From Levilactobacillus wangkuiensis (GTDB taxonomy: Bacteria > Bacillota > Bacilli > Lactobacillales > Lactobacillaceae), in the NCBI RefSeq assembly GCF_016861605.1, contig NZ_BOLM01000004.1:62001-126000 (forward strand): a stretch of 64,000 bases of DNA, in the 5' to 3' direction. A model generated the notes under the pieces. The model had not been told where the DNA came from. It saw only the letters and a program-made list of their open reading frames with translations, and searched no databases. This document shows positions 15,947 to 24,830 of this stretch, piece after piece. Each line of letters opens with the position of its first letter. Position 1 is the first letter of the stretch. A program made the translations under genes and the position numbers.

Positions 15947-17665
15947 TTACATCTTCAATAAGACCTGCAACAGTTCGCGAGCGGACTCGTTCAGCTTGTC
16001 TTGGGACTTGTCGTTACCCAGGTGGGTGAAGATTTCACCGACGTAGACATCGTCCGTGAACAAGCGGTCAAAGACAGCGTCGATCACTGGCTTAGTGGCG
16101 GCTTGTTCTTGAACGGGGCCAAATGGGTTGGCGAAGAAGGTCGTACTCATCCCCACTTCATCGGTAGTACCAAGCGCCTTACGCTTCCCGGCAACGAAGG
16201 TCGCCTTGGCAGACTCCTGGTCTTCGAACCGGTGAATCCCGATGGCGTCACCGTAGTTGTTGGCGTAGACCCACATATCAATTTCATGGTGGGCAACGAC
16301 GCGTGGCCAGGTGTTGGCTGGGATGATAACCCGCGCGTTCTTTTGTTCAGGGTTCATGTAAACCCCACGGTCCATGTTGTTGAAGGCCACTTCACTACTC
16401 AAATCATCAAGACGGACAAAGGCCCCCGTCTCAGTCCCTTGGGCGTACAGTTTCCCGTCGGCCAAGGTAAAGCTTCCCATGTCGTCGAAAATCGTTTCGA
16501 TGTTCACAATTTCCTCGTCGGCCACATTTTGCAGCGCTTCGATGGATTCGGACTTGCCGGCACCGGAGTCCCCGAAGAAGACCACCGTCTTAGTTTTCCC
16601 ATTGGCAAAGGTAATCTTGACCATCGAGCCGTGGATTGGCAGCTTCTTTTCCGCAATCATGTGGAGGTTATGCAGCGTCAGGCACATCTTCTTCATGTAG
16701 CCAAAGTACGTGGTCTGGTCGTTGTAAGGTACTTGCCCCACGTAGATGCCATTGGCTTCGTCATAGAAGTAATGACCGTTCTCAGGCTGTTCGTCACTGG
16801 CAACCCCCGGCGTCCCAAATAACAGGACCAAGTCGGGCTTCTTGCCGGCGATTTCCTTGCTGTCAGCCAGTTGGAACAGGTTGGCTAAGGCAATTCCGGA
16901 GGCTAAATAGTCACGGTGGAAGTAGATGTAGGCCAGGCTCTCCCCAATTTTAGCGGGGTAGCAGAACCAGTCGTCCTCGGTCCCCTTGAAGTTTTCCAGC
17001 GGGTTGACCTTGGTCGCGGTAAATAGGCCCTTACGCTTGTTGCTCTTGGTGTGAAGCATCATTGGTGGCCGCAACATCAAGCGACTAATGAACCGAATGT
17101 CAGCTAACTTTTCGTAGCCAGCGGGTTCGGGCCACTGGACCTGTTCCAGTAAGACGCAGGCACTTGATCCGGCGCTAATTTGCCGATAAACGTGGTTAGC
17201 GTGACCCTGAAGTTTTTCTTCAATCGTCCGGTAGAGGCGAATAACTAAGTCGTTAAAATGTTGGTCGATCGTCATAAATTCACTGGTGACCACGTCGTTT
17301 TGACGCACGGTCATCGTGGCGACCCGCAAGTACGTCCGGTAGTAAGAGTACAGGTCTTCAATGCTGGCCAAGATTTCGGCTGGCTTGAATTGACTGTAGG
17401 CGTCCGGATGATCGGTCAGAATGGCCTTGACCGTATTCAAATACGTCTCGGGTGAGACCAAGTTGAAAGTGGCGGTTGGGTCAGCATCCAACGGCACCTT
17501 GTCCCGTTGTTCATCCAAGAATAGCCGAACAAAACTGGCCAGTTCCTGGCTGTTCACTAAATCAAAAATACTGGTAATAAAGCGGGCGTTATAGTTGAGA
17601 ACCGCCACGCTCCGGTCTGGATTGGCATAAAAGGCTGCCAAATCAATCGGTTCTGGTGTTAGCAT
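15947..17665 (-). CDS. PEP-carboxykinase-like P-loop protein
   Basis: A 572-residue cytosolic protein with a clear Walker A loop, FFGDSGAGKSES near residue 365, and a following acidic stretch (IFDDMGSF) that could bind metal. This type of protein is usually annotated in lactobacilli as ATP-dependent PEP carboxykinase (pckA), but the loop differs from the GLSGTGKTTL form of classical PckA and resembles HprK/PckA-like kinases. I therefore keep the name tentative. AAAGGGG precedes the ATG. It is bracketed by two inward-pointing structured elements. Confidence 0.7.
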   Translation of the reverse strand: MLTPEPIDLAAFYANPDRSVAVLNYNARFITSIFDLVNSQELASFVRLFLDEQRDKVPLDADPTATFNLVSPETYLNTVKAILTDHPDAYSQFKPAEILASIEDLYSYYRTYLRVATMTVRQNDVVTSEFMTIDQHFNDLVIRLYRTIEEKLQGHANHVYRQISAGSSACVLLEQVQWPEPAGYEKLADIRFISRLMLRPPMMLHTKSNKRKGLFTATKVNPLENFKGTEDDWFCYPAKIGESLAYIYFHRDYLASGIALANLFQLADSKEIAGKKPDLVLLFGTPGVASDEQPENGHYFYDEANGIYVGQVPYNDQTTYFGYMKKMCLTLHNLHMIAEKKLPIHGSMVKITFANGKTKTVVFFGDSGAGKSESIEALQNVADEEIVNIETIFDDMGSFTLADGKLYAQGTETGAFVRLDDLSSEVAFNNMDRGVYMNPEQKNARVIIPANTWPRVVAHHEIDMWVYANNYGDAIGIHRFEDQESAKATFVAGKRKALGTTDEVGMSTTFFANPFGPVQEQAATKPVIDAVFDRLFTDDVYVGEIFTHLGNDKSQDKLNESARELLQVLLKM

Positions 17666-17704
17666 GCAAAAACCCCTTTCAAATATATGTAACCTAATCT
17701 TTAT

Positions 17705-17919
17705 GGGTTGAACCAGCCCTATTGCGCCTTACCGGTTGGAAAAAATGGACCGGAACGCGGTGGGGAGGACGCCTGAAGCCTGAGGTACGGTCTTCAGACT
17801 TGCAGTGTGAAACACGGGGGAATGCAATTCCCAAAATCACCATTTCCTGAGGTTCCCCTCAGGAAATCCCACGGCTGAGTCTATTTTTTCCAACCTCACG
17901 GCTCACACTGGTTCAACCC
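17705..17919 (-). ncRNA. Structured intergenic element, class B, perfect 12-bp outer helix
   Basis: Minus strand. Outer arms GGGTTGAACCAG and CTGGTTCAACCC pair perfectly. Other copies have GGGTTAAACC with GGTTTAACCC, so this is a compensated base-pair change. The foot helix GGTTGGAAAAAATAGAC pairs with GTCCATTTTTTCCAACC; the loop is GTGA opposite GGTAA. The arm CCTGAGG/CCTCAGG and the CTGAAGACCG/CAGGCTTCAG hairpin follow. The 3' end is 40 nt from the downstream gene start, co-directional. Confidence 0.85.
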
Positions 17920-18116
17920 TTTTGTCTGGCTTGTTGTTGCTTAAATAAGCTTACTTGGTTAATTTGATGACTGGTTGTTTGGGTACTTGGTTATTTCAAA
18001 ACCAATCTAATCATCCCAAGGCAATCCATTAACACAAATAATCACTTCACGACTTATATACGACTAATTTCTAAAATTTCCAATGGCCAGACAGATACCA
18101 TTGGGATTCGCCAACC

Positions 18117-18300
18117 TTAGCTGAAGGCGGGGAGACTCGGAGTTCTATGTCGGGGCTGTTGGTCGGCGGTCTTCCGGCCTTACAGCCCGGGACGACTTTG
18201 AACTCGGGTGACTTCCCCGAGTTCAAAGCGAGGTGAAAGACCGCTTCTCAGGCTTTCACCGGTCCCCATAGAAACGGAGAGTCTCCCCGCCGAAGCGGTC
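18117..18300 (+). ncRNA. Structured intergenic element, class D
   Basis: Plus strand. CTGAAG-GCGGGGAGACTC pairs perfectly with GAGTCTCCCCGC-CGAAG. GTTCTATG pairs with CATAGAAAC where other classes have CTGTG/CACAG. The third hairpin is GGTGAAAG-A-CCG...CTTTCACC, fully Watson-Crick, where class A has a GGA/GGA internal loop. TTTGAACTCGGG/CCCGAGTTCAAA is the second hairpin. The 3' end points at the lysR stop about 70 nt away. Confidence 0.85.
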
Positions 18301-18373
18301 CAGTTTGCGAGTCCCAGAAAGGTATCTTAATAGGTAATTCTAGCCTAAATTGGGGCCCGTGGGAAGTGACTTC

Positions 18374-19258
18374 TCAGTCCGCCGCCGATTTAAATAATTG
18401 AAACAACTGACGCAACGTGTCGTGCTGGGGATTATCCGCGCGATACATGGCGTAGATCACCCGTAAGTCCTCGGGCACGTTGACGGGAATTTTCACCAAA
18501 TTAAAGGCCTCTAAGTACAGCGTATCCGCCACCAGGCCGACCGCTAGCGACGATTGGACCATCCCCGCAATGGAAATTTCATCGGGGTAGTCCGCCTTGA
18601 CCGTGAGCTGGTCGATAACCCCCTGTCGTTTGAGCGTTCGCCGAACCTTTTGGCCAATCAATAGCTCTGGTGTATAGGTCAACACGTCGTAGCCAACAAG
18701 GTCGCTCAGTTCCAACTGCTCGCGCCCGGCCAACGGATGGTCTGGGCTCACCACAACAATGAACGCCTGCTTCAGTAGCGGTTGGTACAGGACCCCCGTC
18801 TCGCGACTGTCCGTGGCGGCAATGCCCAGATCATATTGTTTCGCCGCCAACCCCGTCTGAATTTTCTCGGTGGGCACGCTATGGAGTTCAAAGCTGATTT
18901 GCTTGGTGTGCGCCTGTTCAAACTGATGCAAGACCTTCGGCAAGTAGGTGCCGATCACCGTGGGAATACAGCCGACCCGAATCGTGACGGGCCGTGTGGC
19001 AGTAGCTGCCTGGATGGTCGCCACCCCATCGTCCAAAGTTTGCAGGCTCTTTTGAACCACCTGTAAGAGCTGACTACCTGTGTGAGTCAACACAATGTGA
19101 CGTCCCTGCTTCGCAAAGAGCGTCAGGTCCAATTCGTCTTCCAGCTTGTGAATGGCGTTGGTCAAGCTCGGCTGACTAACGTGCAACTCCCGGGCAGCCT
19201 GCGTATAGTTCTCCAACCGGCCAACGCATTCGAAGTAACGTAACTGATTTAAATTCAT
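18374..19258 (-). CDS. LysR-family transcriptional regulator
   Basis: 294 residues: an N-terminal winged helix (MNLNQLRYFECVGRLENYTQ with SQPSLTNAIHKLEDELDLTLF) and a C-terminal periplasmic-binding-like effector domain. GGAGGCGCC precedes the ATG. It is transcribed away from the MFS, AroE-like and SDR genes, the usual LysR layout, so it probably controls them in response to their substrate or product. A LysR-type box lies 31 nt upstream of its start. Confidence 0.9.
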   Translation of the reverse strand: MNLNQLRYFECVGRLENYTQAARELHVSQPSLTNAIHKLEDELDLTLFAKQGRHIVLTHTGSQLLQVVQKSLQTLDDGVATIQAATATRPVTIRVGCIPTVIGTYLPKVLHQFEQAHTKQISFELHSVPTEKIQTGLAAKQYDLGIAATDSRETGVLYQPLLKQAFIVVVSPDHPLAGREQLELSDLVGYDVLTYTPELLIGQKVRRTLKRQGVIDQLTVKADYPDEISIAGMVQSSLAVGLVADTLYLEAFNLVKIPVNVPEDLRVIYAMYRADNPQHDTLRQLFQLFKSAAD

Positions 19259-19288
19259 AGGCGCCTCCTGTTCTATGGTTCACAATCT

Positions 19289-19303
19289 ATAGTCGCTGAC
19301 TAT
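19289..19303. promoter_or_regulatory. LysR-type operator
   Basis: ATAGTCGCTGACTAT has six-base inverted arms with a three-base spacer and fits the ATAG-N7-CTAT form of LysR boxes. It is in the lysR promoter region, as expected for autoregulation and divergent control. Confidence 0.6.
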
Positions 19304-19362
19304 CAATCCCCGACCAATCGGTATTGGTATTTTCTCCTCCTACACCTTAACATAAAGGGCGT

Positions 19363-19376
19363 AGAAAACGTTTTCT
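19363..19376. promoter_or_regulatory. cre-like palindrome
   Basis: AGAAAACGTTTTCT is a perfect 14-base palindrome that matches the cre core (GAAAACGTTTTC) but has A and T at the outer positions. It may place the shikimate-type cluster under CcpA. Confidence 0.5.
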
Positions 19377-19510
19377 AATTCGAACTTATTCCCATTCATC
19401 CCCACATTTATAATCCCGTCAGGCTCACACAGTTTTTAAAATCAAAGACACCCCCAACTCATAATAAAAGGTCACCTTAAACGGGCGACCAAACTTATGG
19501 CTTGTGACAG

Positions 19511-19700
19511 TGTCAGCCGCAGGAAGATTGAAAATGGGTCCAGCCGTGGGAATGCGCTTAGCCGCGACCTTTGCGGGTTAGCGCATTGGTGTCTTTGAAA
19601 CTCGCTCCCCAGAGGTTCAAAGCATCCCAGAGACCGCCCTTTGGCTCTGGGTGTCCGCCCACAGCGTTCCAATCCCATTTTCAATCTTCCGGAGGCGCTG
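19511..19700 (+). ncRNA. Structured intergenic element, class B
   Basis: Plus strand. TGTCAGCC-GCA-GGAAGATTGAAAATGGG pairs with CCCATTTTCAATCTTCC-GGA-GGCGCTGA. GGAAGATTG/CAATCTTCC replaces GGGCTGGTG/CACCAGCCC of other class B copies: many compensated changes. AATGCGCTTAG/TTAGCGCATT, TTTGAA/TTCAAA and CCCAGAGACCG/CGGCTCTGGG hairpins follow. It lies about 55 nt before the MFS start codon, in the likely leader. Confidence 0.85.
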
Positions 19701-19755
19701 AACCCGACAAAGACAACTAAATGTGGCGACATTCTATTTAAGGCGGTGTTTTATT

Positions 19756-20988
19756 ATGGAAGCAACACACACGACGCAAGTATCCGGCCACCGGCGGCTC
19801 ATCTTCACCGCGGCCTTCATCATCATCTTCTGCTGTTCCGCATCCGCAGCGTTTTCCGTTTTCGCCGACACACTGGTTAAAGCAACCAGCGCCACGGCTT
19901 CCCAGGTTGCCCTGACGCTGACCATTTATCAATTTTTCATGGCAGCCTTTGGGATTCTCTCCGGTCGGATTATCGACCACTCTTCACCGAAAAAACTCAT
20001 GTACGTGGGTGGCTTCATCTTCGGCCTCGGCTGGTTCTTAGGGGCCTTCGCCCACAACATCTGGTTCCTGTACTTCTCCATTGGGATTCTCGCCGGTAGT
20101 GGGAACGGGCTGCTCTACAACCCTTCCCTGCTGACCACGCTGAAATGGTTCCCCGAAAAGCGTGGGACCATCTCCGGCTTGCTGCTGGGGGCCGCTTCTC
20201 TCGGGCCGCTGGTCTTAGCGAAGGCTGGGGCTTGGCTCTGTGACACCATGGGCGCCAACGGCTTGATGCCGATTGGAATTGCCTACTTAGCCCTGATTTG
20301 GTTAGTCGGCTGGTTAATGGCATCACCTGAAACGCCGAAGTCCGACGACAACCAACCTGCTCCCGCAACCACTGGGAAGTCGCCTAAAGAAATGATGGGT
20401 TCCTTAAATTTCTGGCTGTTACTCTTACTCTTCGCGATTGCTTGTACAGCCGGCATCATGTTGATTGGGTCCCTGTCCTCTATCGCGCAAATTCAATTAC
20501 AACTGACACCAATCGTTGCCGCTAACTTCGTCGTGGTCAACACCTTAGCCAACTTCTTTGGCCGGATGATCACGGGTCGTGCGGTTGATAAATTAGGAGA
20601 AACCCACACGTTACTGATTATTCTGTGTCTCACGATTATTGGTCTGGCCGGTTTACGCTACGCCGAAAACGTTGCCGTCTTTACCCTGTTCTTGATCATT
20701 CTCGGCGCCTCATTTGGCGGTGTGCTGGTCGTCTTCCCAACCTTAACCGGTAAGACGTTCGGCCAAAAGTTCTCGGGCACCAACTACGGCATCATGTTCT
20801 TCGGTTACGCCATTGGCGCGCTGATTGGCCCACAAATTGCGACGCTGTCCATGAACGCTTCCGCCGGCACCAAGGCCTACTATGGTTCTTATCTGGTTGC
20901 CATTGGCGTGGCTGTCGTGGGGATTCTGATTGACCTGTACCTGATCCACCAAGGCATCGGCAAGCACGTCAACGCCGAAACGACCTAA
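19756..20988 (+). CDS. MFS transporter, oxalate/formate antiporter-like
   Basis: A 410-residue protein with 12 predicted membrane helices and MFS signatures (GRIIDHSSPKK between helices 2 and 3; a duplicate GRAVDKLGE in the second half). It resembles OFA-type carriers of organic acids. AAGGCGG precedes the ATG at 19756. It is next to an AroE-type dehydrogenase, an SDR and a LysR regulator, so a cyclic carboxylic acid such as shikimate or quinate is a reasonable substrate guess. Both gene ends are capped by inward-pointing structured elements. Confidence 0.8.
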   Translation: MEATHTTQVSGHRRLIFTAAFIIIFCCSASAAFSVFADTLVKATSATASQVALTLTIYQFFMAAFGILSGRIIDHSSPKKLMYVGGFIFGLGWFLGAFAHNIWFLYFSIGILAGSGNGLLYNPSLLTTLKWFPEKRGTISGLLLGAASLGPLVLAKAGAWLCDTMGANGLMPIGIAYLALIWLVGWLMASPETPKSDDNQPAPATTGKSPKEMMGSLNFWLLLLLFAIACTAGIMLIGSLSSIAQIQLQLTPIVAANFVVVNTLANFFGRMITGRAVDKLGETHTLLIILCLTIIGLAGLRYAENVAVFTLFLIILGASFGGVLVVFPTLTGKTFGQKFSGTNYGIMFFGYAIGALIGPQIATLSMNASAGTKAYYGSYLVAIGVAVVGILIDLYLIHQGIGKHVNAETT

Positions 20989-21013
20989 ACGCTGGTCATT
21001 GGTTGTCCACCTG

Positions 21014-21197
21014 GCCGCCAACTCCGGGCAGGTGCTCCCACCCTCTGAGGCACGTTCGAAGCCTGTGAAGCGGTCTTCGAACTTAGGTTTAAGCCTCACA
21101 AGAACCGTGAGTCTTAAACCTATCCCCTGCTGTAAGGCCGGAAAGTCACCGGTCTAACACCAGCGACACAGGGTTCCGCACCTGCCCAGAGTTGGCT
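21014..21197 (-). ncRNA. Structured intergenic element, class C-like
   Basis: Minus strand. GCCAACTCTGGGCAGGTGC pairs with GCACCTGCCCGGAGTTGGC, so the usual 3x3 loop is replaced by Watson-Crick pairs in this copy. CCTGTGTCG, an apical CCGG hairpin, TAGGTTTAAG/CTTAAACCTA, and GTTCGAAGACCG/CAGGCTTCGAAC follow. The 3' end is 26 nt from the MFS stop codon, convergent. It pairs divergently with the class B element at 21472. Confidence 0.8.
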
Positions 21198-21471
21198 CAG
21201 ACTAGGCGATACCAATGACAGAGATTAGTCATTTCGCATTAACAATCAACTAGATAGTACAGATTGACGACTAAACTTAATTTACGATTCATCTATTCAG
21301 CATGAAATTGACTTAACAATTACCACAATAATTGAAATAGATTGATGCGCCCGATTGATGTACTTAAACTCATGCAAGCCGCTCAAGCTGTGTAAATTGT
21401 GCGCACACAACCAATCGCATAAACACTATCCAGCATTGATTGAAATTGACTTGTTCCAGTCAAAACAAGGT
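21198..21471. other. AT-rich spacer between divergent elements
   Basis: No gene and no clear promoter pair; several ATTGA and CAATT repeats are visible. It contains GTGTAAATTGTGCGCACAC (about 21389), an imperfect inverted repeat. Confidence 0.4.
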
Positions 21472-21654
21472 TAGCCGCAGGGATGGTGAAAATGAGCTCA
21501 GCCGTGGGAGTTGTCTTAGCGGTTTACCGCTTAGACAACTGATATCTTTGAAACGTGCTCCTCAGCGGTTCAAAGTAAGCTCGGAGACCGCTCTTTGGCT
21601 CCGGGCGTTCGCCCACAGCGTCACGGCTCAGTTTTCACCATCCCGGAGGCGCTG
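21472..21654 (+). ncRNA. Structured intergenic element, class B
   Basis: Plus strand. AGCC-GCA-GGGATGGTGAAAATGAGC pairs with GCTCAGTTTTCACCATCCC-GGA-GGCGCT. The arm GTTGTCTTAGCGG/CCGCTTAGACAAC, the TTTGAA/TTCAAA hairpin and GCTCGGAGACCG/CGGCTCCGGGC follow. It ends 45 nt before the aroE-like start codon, with no room for a separate promoter, so it should be part of that mRNA leader. Confidence 0.85.
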
Positions 21655-21699
21655 ATAAAAACCGTTTAACCCGCTCAAAATCATTTGGAGGTCTCATTT

Positions 21700-22551
21700 A
21701 TGGAAATTGATGGACATACAAAATTAGTTGGCTTGATTGCGCATCCCGCCGGGCACTCCAAGTCCCCCGCCATGCACAACGCAGCCTTTGACCAAGACGA
21801 TATCAACGCGCGCTTCCTCGCCTTTGACGTTGAACCCGACCAGCTCCCCGCTGCGGTCAACGCGTTACGTGCCTTTAAAATGCTGGGGGCCAGCGTCTCC
21901 ATGCCGTTCAAGCAGGCTGTGATTCCCCTGCTGGACCACCTCGACAAAACGGCTGAACTGGTCGGCGCCGTGAACACCGTCGTCAACCACGATGGCGAGC
22001 TCACCGGTTACACGACTGATGGCATTGGCTTTGTGGAGGCCTTAAAGGACGACGGGGTCAGCCTCGCCGGACAAACCATGACGCTGGCAGGCGTCGGTGG
22101 TGCCGGGACGCCCATTGCGATTCAGGCCGCACTTTCTGGACTGAAAACGCTGAACGTCTTTAATATCAACGACCCCTCGGTCAAAAACGCCCAACACATC
22201 GTCAAAATCATCAACGAGCAGACCGACTGCCACGCCACCTTCTATCCCCTAGAGGACCGCGACCAGTTTAAGCAAAGCATCAGTGAGAGCGACGTTTACA
22301 CCGATGCCACTGGCTTGGGGATGGGTAAGCTCGTCGACAAAACGTTGGTAGACGACCCGAGTTGGTTCCATCAAGACATGACGGTCTTCGATACCGTCTA
22401 CGCACCCAGCGTGACGAAACTCATGGGCGTGGCAAACCAGGCCCACGTGGCGCACGTCATCAATGGTCAGGGCATGCTGCTCAACCAAGGTGCCGCAGCC
22501 TTTAAGCTGTGGACCGGACAAAAGATGCCGCTGAAAGACATGTCACTTTAG
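21700..22551 (+). CDS. aroE: Shikimate 5-dehydrogenase-like (AroE family)
   Basis: NADP(H)- or NAD(H)-dependent reduction of 3-dehydroshikimate, or oxidation of shikimate or quinate. The 283-residue protein has the substrate motif HPAGHSKSPAMHN near residue 15, catalytic Lys in SMPFKQAV near 67, GAVNTV, and the TDGIGF and GVGGAGTPI segments. The ATG at 21700 has GGAGG upstream; a TTG five codons earlier overlaps that site. The location with a LysR regulator, carrier and SDR, not with other aromatic biosynthesis genes, suggests a catabolic or electron-sink role. Confidence 0.85.
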   Translation: MEIDGHTKLVGLIAHPAGHSKSPAMHNAAFDQDDINARFLAFDVEPDQLPAAVNALRAFKMLGASVSMPFKQAVIPLLDHLDKTAELVGAVNTVVNHDGELTGYTTDGIGFVEALKDDGVSLAGQTMTLAGVGGAGTPIAIQAALSGLKTLNVFNINDPSVKNAQHIVKIINEQTDCHATFYPLEDRDQFKQSISESDVYTDATGLGMGKLVDKTLVDDPSWFHQDMTVFDTVYAPSVTKLMGVANQAHVAHVINGQGMLLNQGAAAFKLWTGQKMPLKDMSL

Positions 22552-22565
22552 AGGAGGAAATTCAC

Positions 22566-23384
22566 ATGGCAGAATGGTTAGGCTTAGAAGAAAAAGTTTG
22601 CGTCGTCACCGGTGCCGTCGGTGGCATGGGCGCTAAAATTTGTGAGGCGTTGGCCGGGCAACACGCCACGGTTGTCGCCTTGGATATGGACCAAGATAAA
22701 ACGGCTGACCTGATCACCAATCTGATCAACACATACCACATCGCTGGACTGGCGGTCACCTGTGACGTCACCAAGGAAGCCAGCGTCCAGCGCGCCGTTG
22801 ACCAAGTCAAGGACACCTTTGACCACGTTGACGTTGTCATCAACACCGCGGGAATTTTAAAGTTCGACCCGCTGGAAGACCTGGACTACGCCACCTGGAA
22901 ACAAGTGTTGGACGTTAACCTCAACGGCTACTACTTAGTCACCCACGAATTTGGTAAATTAATGATCGAACAGAAACATGGGACCTTCGTTCACATTTCC
23001 ACGGTTGCCAGCGATATTCCCGAAACTTATAGTGGCGCTTACAGTACCAGTAAGGCCGGCGTCAACATGCTGTCGAAGCAGGTCGCCGCTGAATGGGGGA
23101 TGTTCGGCATCCGCAGTAACGTCCTCGAACCCTGCCTGGTCAAGACACCAATGTCGGCAGCCTTCTACGCGGACCCCGAGGTTGAAAAGGGCCGGAAGAC
23201 GTTGACCGCCAGCAAGCGGATCGGAACGACCGACGACATCGCTAACGCCATCCTTTTCCTGGCCAGCGACCGTTCCAGTTACATCAACGCCGCCGGCCTC
23301 GCCATCGATGGCGGCTTCAGCGTCATGATGCAGAATCAGATCCCCAAGCCCGGTGGCCGCCGCGGCTTTGCGGAGACTCACTAA
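22566..23384 (+). CDS. Short-chain dehydrogenase/reductase
   Basis: A 272-residue classical SDR: TGAVGGMG nucleotide loop near residue 18, INTAG motif near 98, and catalytic YSTSK near 158, with a C-terminal ASDRSSYINAAGLAIDGG. GAGGAGG precedes the ATG and the gene starts 14 nt after the AroE-type stop, so the two are co-translated. Together they may run consecutive redox steps on shikimate- or quinate-type compounds. The exact substrate is not known. Confidence 0.85.
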   Translation: MAEWLGLEEKVCVVTGAVGGMGAKICEALAGQHATVVALDMDQDKTADLITNLINTYHIAGLAVTCDVTKEASVQRAVDQVKDTFDHVDVVINTAGILKFDPLEDLDYATWKQVLDVNLNGYYLVTHEFGKLMIEQKHGTFVHISTVASDIPETYSGAYSTSKAGVNMLSKQVAAEWGMFGIRSNVLEPCLVKTPMSAAFYADPEVEKGRKTLTASKRIGTTDDIANAILFLASDRSSYINAAGLAIDGGFSVMMQNQIPKPGGRRGFAETH

Positions 23385-23396
23385 TCTTTAGCTAGA

Positions 23397-23446
23397 CTAA
23401 AAGCACCGTTTCATTTCCCAAATATTGGGAGACAAAACGGTGCTTT
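23397..23446 (+). terminator. Terminator, left copy of a duplicated segment
   Basis: AAAGCACCGTTT pairs with AAACGGTGCTTT, with an inner CCCAAT/ATTGGG stem. A nearly identical copy is at 26942-26990. Both are followed by the same sequence into the end of an SMR gene. Confidence 0.8.
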
Positions 23447-23466
23447 CTCTGTTTTAATTTAATGGA

Positions 23467-23706
23467 TTAATGACTCGAGGTCCGTGAACGTAAGCGCTGG
23501 ACCCGCGGACTGCTCGCCTTGACGGGTTGATTTAACAAAATCACGCCAATAATAATGGCCATAAACCCCACCACTTTAAATCCGGTCAAGACCTCACCAA
23601 ACGCCCAGACGCCAATCAGGCCAGTAATGGCCGTGCCGACGCCAGCCCACATGGCATACGTCACCCCTAATGGATGCTTTTGCATGGCGAGTGTCACCAA
23701 AATCAA
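23467..23706 (-). pseudogene. Truncated hybrid SMR multidrug-transporter gene
   Basis: The 79-residue remnant is a fusion. Its first part (ILVTLAMQKHPLGVTYAMWAG) matches the middle of the SMR gene at 27411-27719. The rest (VGTAITGLIGVWAFGEVLTG to the end RLRSRTSSH) matches the C-terminal half of the SMR gene at 27012-27395. Homologous recombination at the shared AMWAG/AVWAG-VGTA stretch of the two adjacent pump genes would give exactly this product. The N-terminal membrane helix and start region are missing, so it is not expected to work. Confidence 0.85.
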
Positions 23707-23752
23707 TAAACTAAAGTACCCTTGGGTAATACATTAATACCAATTATTAGTT

Positions 23753-23781
23753 TTGCACAATTGAGTGAAATAGGGTATTCT
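23753..23781 (+). promoter_or_regulatory. Promoter of the first secreted-protein gene
   Basis: TTGCAC, 17 bases, TATTCT. The same promoter with TATGCT precedes the paralogue (25377-25405). Here the start codon is about 190 nt downstream, instead of about 45 nt, because extra sequence lies between. Confidence 0.7.
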
Positions 23782-23974
23782 AGCCTCAAGCTCGTAATGA
23801 AACCATACTGGAGGAGAATGAATTATAGAACGGCTGACCACTGTTCGTTACTTTAGAATATTTCCAATAAAGTAATGGAATTGATTTGTCCACCACGAAG
23901 GTACACATACGGACTATATATTTTCATGTACCGCGTGCCGCACATACTACTAATCAGATTAAGGGGAATGAATC

Positions 23975-24742
23975 ATGAAGAAGATACTTGTTAGTTCATT
24001 ATTACTGGGAGCCGTAATCGGCGGAATGACCGGTTTAAGCTCAGCAAAAGCTCATGTGTCATCATACAAGGTTTCCAAACTAAATAGTATGCAACCCACC
24101 TCTTACTACGCCAAGAGCTCCAAAAGTGGCTATCTATGGAATAAGGCTCACACTAAACGTCAACATAATTTGAAAAATTATCCCAAAACAACCTGGTATG
24201 CTACTGGCAAATACACCATGAAATCTGCTAAAAACAGTGGTATTTACCTGCAAGTCGCAAATGGAAGTGGTAAGGCCAAAGGCTATGTCTGGACCGGATA
24301 CATGAAGAAAGGCGTTAATCCTGCCTACCCTCAAGGCACTATTGTAGGACCTACTGGGGTGTCCATGAGCACTTTCAATGTCGATAAGAAATTAAATCAA
24401 CAACTATTAAGTTTATTCCCAGGGAGCATCCAAGACAAGACACTACAAAAGCTCGCAAACCTGAACTACATTTATCACAATATTAGTGACGGATTTTACG
24501 ACTATGGCAATCTCATGCTTGGTGATGACATTGATAGCGAAATTGGTTTAAGTAGTCGCACCTTAATTAAAGATAAAAGCACTGATTTTAAGACATTTGA
24601 ACAGAACCAAATCATTGCAATCTTAAAAGAACGAGGTAAGACCGTTTCGGATTTCAAAAATTACCGCATTGGAGCATATGCTTTTCCAAAGCACAGCAAA
24701 TACTACGGCGAATTCTCAATTGTCATCTTGCCTCCTAAATAA
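23975..24742 (+). CDS. Secreted lactobacillar protein with SH3/GW-like domain
   Basis: 255 residues with a signal peptide (MKKILVSSLLLGAVIGGM, probable cleavage after AKA near residue 27). It then has an SH3/GW-like region of about 80 residues (YLWNKAHTKRQHNLKNYP, TWYATGKY, YVWTGYMKKG) as seen in many lactobacillar surface proteins, and a unique C-terminal part. It is likely a loosely wall-bound exported protein. The paralogue at 25450 is close to identical in the first 140 residues and diverges in the C-terminal region. Lower GC than its surroundings. AAGGGGAATG precedes the start. Confidence 0.75.
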   Translation: MKKILVSSLLLGAVIGGMTGLSSAKAHVSSYKVSKLNSMQPTSYYAKSSKSGYLWNKAHTKRQHNLKNYPKTTWYATGKYTMKSAKNSGIYLQVANGSGKAKGYVWTGYMKKGVNPAYPQGTIVGPTGVSMSTFNVDKKLNQQLLSLFPGSIQDKTLQKLANLNYIYHNISDGFYDYGNLMLGDDIDSEIGLSSRTLIKDKSTDFKTFEQNQIIAILKERGKTVSDFKNYRIGAYAFPKHSKYYGEFSIVILPPK

Positions 24743-24781
24743 CAAAACGGGTTTGGGGCAAAAGTTCTTAGATCTCAATTA

Positions 24782-24826
24782 AAAATTGGTCCTAGAAATC
24801 TATCTGTGATTTCTAGGACCAATTTT
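24782..24826 (+). terminator. Strong terminator after the first secreted-protein gene
   Basis: AAAATTGGTCCTAGAAAT pairs perfectly with ATTTCTAGGACCAATTTT. Confidence 0.9.
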
Positions 24827-24830
24827 CTAT

